Shown here: in pieces, positions 59,685-64,000 of the stretch | Position numbering within the stretch: the first letter of the stretch is position 1 | Layout: every line of letters starts with the position of its first letter | Source of the DNA: Posidoniimonas polymericola | GTDB lineage: Bacteria > Planctomycetota > Planctomycetia > Pirellulales > Lacipirellulaceae | Direction of reading: 5' to 3' | Assembly (NCBI RefSeq): GCF_007859935.1 | Contig: NZ_SJPO01000002.1 | Span: 186,001 to 250,000 of the forward strand | DNA: 64,000 nt | Program-made: the position numbers and the translations under genes | Notes under the pieces: generated by a model | What the model saw: only the letters and a program-made list of their open reading frames with translations | Told to the model about the DNA's origin: nothing | Databases searched by the model: none

Positions 59685-60399
59685 CGGAGGGCCGCCGTCG
59701 GCGGAAAATAAGACAGTGGTGAGGGTTCCTGCCGCTCCACGCTATGCTAACGGGCGTCGGTCGTCTACCTGGCGTCGATTACGACTTTCTCGATCGGCTG
59801 GGTGATTAGCTGCTGCAGATCGAACGGGCGGCGGGAATCAGTCGATTTGAGCGCGTTGGAGCCGTTATCGCTGCCAGCGGCTTGGCGTCCGGCGCGCCGT
59901 TGGTCGGACCGTCGCAGCGGAGGTGAACCTTGCTGTTGGCGTTGACGAGGGTCTAGACGCGGCAACCTCCGGATTCTTAGGTGCAGTCGGTCTAGTCGTC
60001 GTTGTTGTCTGATCACCTAAATGCGAAGACACGGTGAGCGGCAAAGCGAGGGCGAGCTTGGGCATGGAGCTTGAGTGGTGCGGGCGGCCCAGGCGTGACG
60101 AGGCTCGCACAGCATTCTAGTTCGGCCGTCCCTCCGGTTCTTACGACAAATGTGTGGAAGACGGATGGAGTTAAGTGGGCGCAATGGGGGGTGAGTTCAC
60201 TCACTCAATTGCATGGTCGTTGGCGACGCCACTCGCGGAACAGTGACTAAGGCAGACCGCCGCAAGACTGCTCCGCGTCGATGAGATCGCGAATTTCTTT
60301 CGCCGCCGCCATTGCTCTACCCTTGGCGCCAGTTTTAGATCCGCGTAGCCGTAGAGTGTCACCCTCGCGGGAGGGTGGCAGCCCGGGCAATAGGAAGCA
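59685..60399. other. Gene-poor region with possible decayed sequence
   Basis: About 715 bases without a credible intact gene. On the minus strand at 59765-59960 two frames give protein-like pieces (LVNANSKVHLRCDGPTNG and, in another frame, RPFDLQQLITQPIEKVVIDA before a stop), perhaps a frameshifted remnant. At 60360-60377 CACCCTC and GAGGGTG form a short hairpin 22 bases beyond the lipoprotein stop, which may end that transcript. Confidence 0.45.
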
Positions 60400-60849
60400 C
60401 TACTTAGATTCGAGCGCAAAGTCGAAGGTGTGCCGACTGTTCTGCTCAACCGTGCGTCGAAGCTCGGTCTTTCGGTTGTACTTGGCCGGGATGCGGAGCG
60501 GGTCGCCGCCCGATGAATCGTCATCGACGCCAGACTCCCCGGTGATTTTCACCAGCATCTCGCCCGGCAAACAGCCCGGGACGTTCCGATCCCTAAAAAT
60601 CGTGTACTCGCCCGACTCATCGGTTTCGCCGGCGCAGACACGTGGCGGCTGCTTTTCCGCCTCGACGAACTCGACCCGGGCGCCAGAAACCGGTTGGCCG
60701 TCAAGCGTCACCGTGCCGGTCACCTGTGACATTTTCAGCACGCTGTAGTCGGGGCCGCGCTGCTTCTGGCAGCCTACCAAGAACGGCAAGAGGCATGCGA
60801 TCGACACGCACGCGGTGGTCAAGTTTGCGAGGGGCAAGACATGGCCCAT
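60400..60849 (-). CDS. Small lipoprotein with carboxypeptidase-regulatory-like fold
   Basis: A 149-residue lipoprotein with a lipobox (LPFLVGC, Cys near residue 27). One transthyretin-like beta-sandwich follows: SQVTGTVTLDGQPVSGARVEFVEAEKQPP, ETDESGEYTIF, PGEMLVKITG and IPAKYNRKTELRRTV. This planctomycete family is nearly always encoded next to a DUF1559 gene, as here (81 bases downstream of one). It may bind or assemble the pseudopilin-like fibres. ATG 60849 is chosen because TAGGAA lies 7 bases upstream; the frame is open 8 codons earlier. Confidence 0.88.
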   Translation of the reverse strand: MGHVLPLANLTTACVSIACLLPFLVGCQKQRGPDYSVLKMSQVTGTVTLDGQPVSGARVEFVEAEKQPPRVCAGETDESGEYTIFRDRNVPGCLPGEMLVKITGESGVDDDSSGGDPLRIPAKYNRKTELRRTVEQNSRHTFDFALESK

Positions 60850-60930
60850 GTTCGCGTTCCTACCAGTCAACATCGGGGTGTGTTCCGCATCTTCTAGGGG
60901 CGGTTATTTCCGGTGGGGTTGTGGCGTCGC

Positions 60931-61950
60931 CTACTCCCGCAGATACATCCGCTCACGTTCAATCTGACCGTTGCGGCTGCCCATTGCCGCATAGATCTCC
61001 GGGTCGATATCGTCAGACAGCAGGTGCACCGAACCATCGGCATGAAGGAATTGCGCCACGGGGGCCGCGTGCCAGCTACCGAACGCCAGCTCGACATGCC
61101 GACCGTTCGCGGTAGCGTCAGCCCAGTAATTGAGCGGCACCTGCGTCGACGCGACAAACTCCGTCCACTCGTTGGCGCCGGGCGTCTTGCCGATGTCAGA
61201 GGAGCCGACTGGCCAAAAGTCCATCGAGTTGTTGTCGAGGGTAGTGTCGAGATCGGTGTGGCGCTCGCCTACCGCGATCGTCTTGGAAGAACCGTCGAGT
61301 ATCTCGGCGAAGCGAACGTCGCTGTCTTGAAAGAACATGCCGTTGTGGTCTTCTAGCGCCTGGTCGATAGAGAGCGTGCCGGGGACCTGACACCCGCCGG
61401 CGGTATTGTCGCAGGTCACGTTCGACGACACACAGGCGCCGTATTCGGTCGGCTGGCGGTTAGGAATACCGTTGAAAGTTCTTGCCGCCTGCGAGGAGGA
61501 CGGGCATCGGTACATCGCTATTGGAGTGGCGAGCACCTGTGCGTTGGGGCCGGTAGTCCAAACAAACGCAGTGGTTTTTACCTGCCCGACCCCCGGGATA
61601 ATCTTGGTGGAAGTAGTCTCGGCGAGCATATCATACAGCGACTGCTCCTCGACGTACGGGAGAATCTGACCCGACCAGCCCAGGCCGCGGGTGTCCCAAC
61701 CGCCTGGGAAGTGATTCTGGGCCGACTCAAAGTTCAGCAGCCCCTTACCGATCTGCGAGAGGTTGTTCTTGCACTGCGAGACCCGCGCCGCCTCACGCGC
61801 CGCCTGCACTGCGGGCAGCAAGAGCGCGATCAGAACACCTATAATGGCGATAACGACAAGCAGTTCCACCAGAGTGAACCCGGCCGCACGCGGGCATCGC
61901 GGAACACGGGGGTGTGATGGGCGGGTTCGCCCGGCATCAGGTCCGTTCAA
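60931..61950 (-). CDS. DUF1559 prepilin-like protein
   Basis: A 339-residue DUF1559 protein with the prepilin motif [21 protein letters not shown] after a basic, Pro-rich leader, then [20 protein letters not shown]. The C-terminal domain shows [20 protein letters not shown] and [19 protein letters not shown]. The start appears to be TTG 61950, since GAGGA lies 6 bases upstream and no ATG precedes the motif. It has four extra Cys in the middle ([20 protein letters not shown]), perhaps a disulfide loop. The lipoprotein gene follows on the same strand, making the standard DUF1559/transthyretin-like pair. Confidence 0.92.
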   Translation of the reverse strand: MNGPDAGRTRPSHPRVPRCPRAAGFTLVELLVVIAIIGVLIALLLPAVQAAREAARVSQCKNNLSQIGKGLLNFESAQNHFPGGWDTRGLGWSGQILPYVEEQSLYDMLAETTSTKIIPGVGQVKTTAFVWTTGPNAQVLATPIAMYRCPSSSQAARTFNGIPNRQPTEYGACVSSNVTCDNTAGGCQVPGTLSIDQALEDHNGMFFQDSDVRFAEILDGSSKTIAVGERHTDLDTTLDNNSMDFWPVGSSDIGKTPGANEWTEFVASTQVPLNYWADATANGRHVELAFGSWHAAPVAQFLHADGSVHLLSDDIDPEIYAAMGSRNGQIERERMYLRE

Positions 61951-62042
61951 CGGGATTCCTCAACTACAGGGTGACGGGACGAGCCTGCACGGCGGGGGCC
62001 ACTGCCCCAACGGCCCCACGCCGCGGCTCGGATCTACGCTCG

Positions 62043-63359
62043 CTAGCGACGCTTGAACGAAACAACCAGGGCCAGCGCCGACGCCAGCCACACAGCAGAA
62101 GGCTCTGGCGCCGACGCGATTGCCGACGGTGCAGGGGTCAAGATCGAATCACCTACCACCCCCGAAAGATTAAGATTGCCTGGCGACACGATCCAGTACG
62201 GATCGATCGGAAGGCCCTCTGCATTCAGCACGACGAGCCCCGGCGCTCCAAACAACTCACCAGTAATTGCGGTGGTCTCGGGGGTCACAAAAAACAGGGC
62301 GCCGGTCTCATCAACGGTCACCATCTCTGGGAAGCCGGGCGCCATGTCGGCGGTCCAGGGACCGAGAGGCGAGGTGTCGATCAGGCTGAGCACGCCACCG
62401 TCGTCGAAGAAGAACTCCGGGTTGCTTTCGTTGGACTCATCCGGATCGAACGCAGCCCGGATGTAGCCGCCGGCGCCGTCGGAAAGCAGCACGTAACCGT
62501 CCAGTGTTGCGGAGATACCGGGGACGGCGTCGAGCCCGCTCAGTGTCCCCTCAAAGTCAACGCCGCCGAGCTGTTTGCCGTAGGAATTGTTTAGCGCTGG
62601 TGGATCGCCCTCGTTGGCGCCAGGGACAGGACCTTCGTTAAACCCCACGGCGTCGAGGACTTCCGACCACGGAAGGATATCGAGAACGCCGTCGTTTTCA
62701 AAGTCCAGGTCTACGTCAAGACCGGCATTGAAATCCCGGGCTAGGACCATCGTGATCGAGCCGTTCTCGATGTCCCCAGCACGGTTGAAAAGTGCGTGAG
62801 CCGGCTCGTAGCTACCGTACGCCGACTGCCAGGCGGTGTAGTCTGCCGAGTCAACCACGTCGGGGGTACCGTCGTTGGGAAGGGTCCCCTCACCGGCCAA
62901 GACGAGGTCCCTGTAGACAGTGTAGTCGGCGGCGTCGATGCGGCCGCTGCTGTTGTAGTCGCCGACGGCGAAGGAAGTCGACACGCCCTCCACTTCGACA
63001 TTCGTCTCGGCTGCAGGGGTCGGAGCCAGAACGGCGGGAACGTCTCCCACACCGGAGATTGGGATGATTGGCTCGTCGCGGAGTAGAAGCAGGCCGTTGG
63101 ATCCCAGAGTGAGACCCGTGAGATCGAAGAACCCGTCGATAATACCCGCGGACCCGCCGTCCCCCTCAATCTCAATAATGCTCAGCCCGTCCAGGGACGC
63201 GTTAGGCGGCCCCGAGATCTCAATAAACTCACGCCCACCGTCCGTGCCCGGAGCGTCGAGTAGGTATTCGCTGAAACGTATTGTCGGAGTCGCGGCAGCG
63301 GCCAGCGCGGCTACGCCGACGGCGGCCAAAACAGCTACACCAGTGATTGCTTTACTCAT
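62043..63359 (-). CDS. Secreted PEP-CTERM protein with internal dockerin-like repeats and lamin-tail-like start
   Basis: A 438-residue protein: signal peptide (KAITGVAVLAAVGVAALAAAA), an N-terminal domain resembling the lamin-tail fold (TIRFSEYLLDAPGTDGGREFIEISGPP), then dockerin-like repeats in the middle (DYNSSGRIDAADYTVYRD and VVDSADYTAWQSAYG, near residues 140-190). A beta-rich C-terminal region follows and the PEP-CTERM tail is APEPSAVWLASALALVVSF then KRR. In the other proteins of this window the dockerin element sits just before the tail; here it is about 250 residues away. ATG 63359 has AAAGG upstream. The function is unknown. Confidence 0.83.
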   Translation of the reverse strand: MSKAITGVAVLAAVGVAALAAAATPTIRFSEYLLDAPGTDGGREFIEISGPPNASLDGLSIIEIEGDGGSAGIIDGFFDLTGLTLGSNGLLLLRDEPIIPISGVGDVPAVLAPTPAAETNVEVEGVSTSFAVGDYNSSGRIDAADYTVYRDLVLAGEGTLPNDGTPDVVDSADYTAWQSAYGSYEPAHALFNRAGDIENGSITMVLARDFNAGLDVDLDFENDGVLDILPWSEVLDAVGFNEGPVPGANEGDPPALNNSYGKQLGGVDFEGTLSGLDAVPGISATLDGYVLLSDGAGGYIRAAFDPDESNESNPEFFFDDGGVLSLIDTSPLGPWTADMAPGFPEMVTVDETGALFFVTPETTAITGELFGAPGLVVLNAEGLPIDPYWIVSPGNLNLSGVVGDSILTPAPSAIASAPEPSAVWLASALALVVSFKRR

Positions 63360-63756
63360 AAGTTGTTCGCCTTTCTTTAGTTCCTGCAGTCAGTGATCGC
63401 CACACAACCTCGAGATGCTAACGGAAACTCGCCTGAGTGGGTTAAGGAAGCGTTAAGTAAGCTTACGGAACGCCGATACTGACGCGAAACCACCAGGTTA
63501 TCGCTGACTTGACTGGCTTGGTGCGGAATTTGAACGTTTGGCTGCGCTAAGTAGAGCGAGGACGCGGTGCTATTACTCAGTGCGAGGTGAGGGAATTCGC
63601 AATGGGTTACTAGGAATTGAATGTTTGACGAGTGGATTAACGGAGGCCTAATCGCGGTAGTTGAAGAGTGCTTGCAGTTGATGCTGCTTACCGCATCGTC
63701 GGCGGATCTGGATGAGGAATTGAGTATCGTGACCAGCGCCTCAAAATGGGGGGATC
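63360..63756. other. Intergenic region
   Basis: About 400 bases of lower G+C between the PEP-CTERM gene and the partial gene at the right edge. Short open frames exist on both strands but none shows codon bias or a recognisable domain. It probably carries the promoter of the PEP-CTERM gene. Confidence 0.5.
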
Positions 63757-64000
63757 CTACTCCAATGTCGAGGGGGCCGCTTGTGGCTGGCGCCGTTCGC
63801 GACAAAACTCCGATGGATCGCTAGTCGCCAAAAAGTGAGGGTGATTTGCGAAATCTATCATGCTGGTGGGCGGCGTCATGCTGGCGAGCTCGTCCTCGAG
63901 CCGTTGCCGCGACCAGCCCAGTTCCGACGCCATCCACCCCGCGACCTGGCGGGCCACCTGCCCGGCGTCTTTCTCGTAGTGGATCCAACTGCTCCGCCGG
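63757..64000 (-). CDS. C-terminal part of a protein, possibly FAD-dependent glycerol-3-phosphate dehydrogenase
   Basis: The minus-strand frame is open from the right edge to a TAG at 63757-63759, giving 80 residues. The visible part, RRSSWIHYEKDAGQVARQVA then GWMASELGWSRQRLEDELA, resembles the C-terminal helices of GlpD-type dehydrogenases, where a Trp/Tyr segment is followed by MAxxLGWS and an E-rich helix. A non-conserved tail of about 35 residues follows. Assignment by pattern only; the N-terminal FAD domain lies outside the window. A glycerol-phosphate enzyme would fit the organophosphate transporter at 55612. Confidence 0.45.
   Translation of the reverse strand, partial: RRSSWIHYEKDAGQVARQVAGWMASELGWSRQRLEDELASMTPPTSMIDFANHPHFLATSDPSEFCRERRQPQAAPSTLE

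Overview
The window reads as a chromosome segment of a planctomycete, most likely order Pirellulales and close to Lacipirellulaceae. The basis is a high G+C content with strong G/C at third codon positions, two DUF1559 prepilin-like proteins, several secreted proteins that end in a dockerin-like calcium repeat (DAADYTVWR type) followed by a PEP-CTERM sorting tail, a DUF1080 protein, tandem secreted amidohydrolases and a complete Alternative Complex III cluster. This placement is inference from gene content; there is no rRNA in the window.

Layout. 1-2154: end of an unknown gene, then a membrane DUF4864-like protein, an ECF sigma factor and its anti-sigma factor. 2163-5475 (minus): GH18 chitinase and prolyl oligopeptidase. 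5612-7884: carotenoid-type FAD oxidoreductase and an orphan RegA/PrrA-like response regulator. 8144-22898: respiratory supercluster actA-actB-actC-actDE-actF, a small membrane protein, sco, coxB-coxA-coxC-coxD. The two complexes would carry electrons from quinol through ACIII to a caa3 oxidase of A2 type. 22998-25775 (minus): PEP carboxylase. 25908-26131: a decayed monooxygenase-domain pseudogene. 26267-36628: acetyltransferase, GH43 glycosidase, PQQ-propeller protein and two pectate-lyase genes, one of them an apparent fusion of two secreted enzymes, with a DNRLRE PEP-CTERM protein. This looks like a pectin/arabinan utilisation region. 37241-39885: DUF1559 and a PEP-CTERM protein. 40119-42128: two uncharacterised genes. 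42143-45084 (minus): a primary-like sigma factor and ribosomal protein S1 with a clear intrinsic terminator. 45447-47059: small secreted proteins and a DUF1080 protein. 47134-52772 (minus): two amidohydrolases and an exported Gfo/Idh oxidoreductase. 52897-57807: amino-sugar catabolism (nagA, GntR regulator, nagB) converging on an organophosphate-type MFS transporter and a NagD-like phosphatase. 57807-63359 (minus): lamin-tail phosphoesterase, small lipoprotein, DUF1559 and a PEP-CTERM protein. 63757-64000: C-terminal end of a gene running off the window.

The genes together describe an aerobic, surface-living heterotroph that degrades polysaccharide (chitin, pectin, arabinan) and protein, salvages amino sugars and respires through ACIII-caa3. 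No tRNA, rRNA, CRISPR array, intact insertion sequence or phage gene was seen. The features most worth following are the pectate-lyase fusion with an internal sorting signal, the paired palindromes in 29883-30049, the sequence similarity between that region and the rpsA leader, and the uncharacterised pair at 40119-42128.
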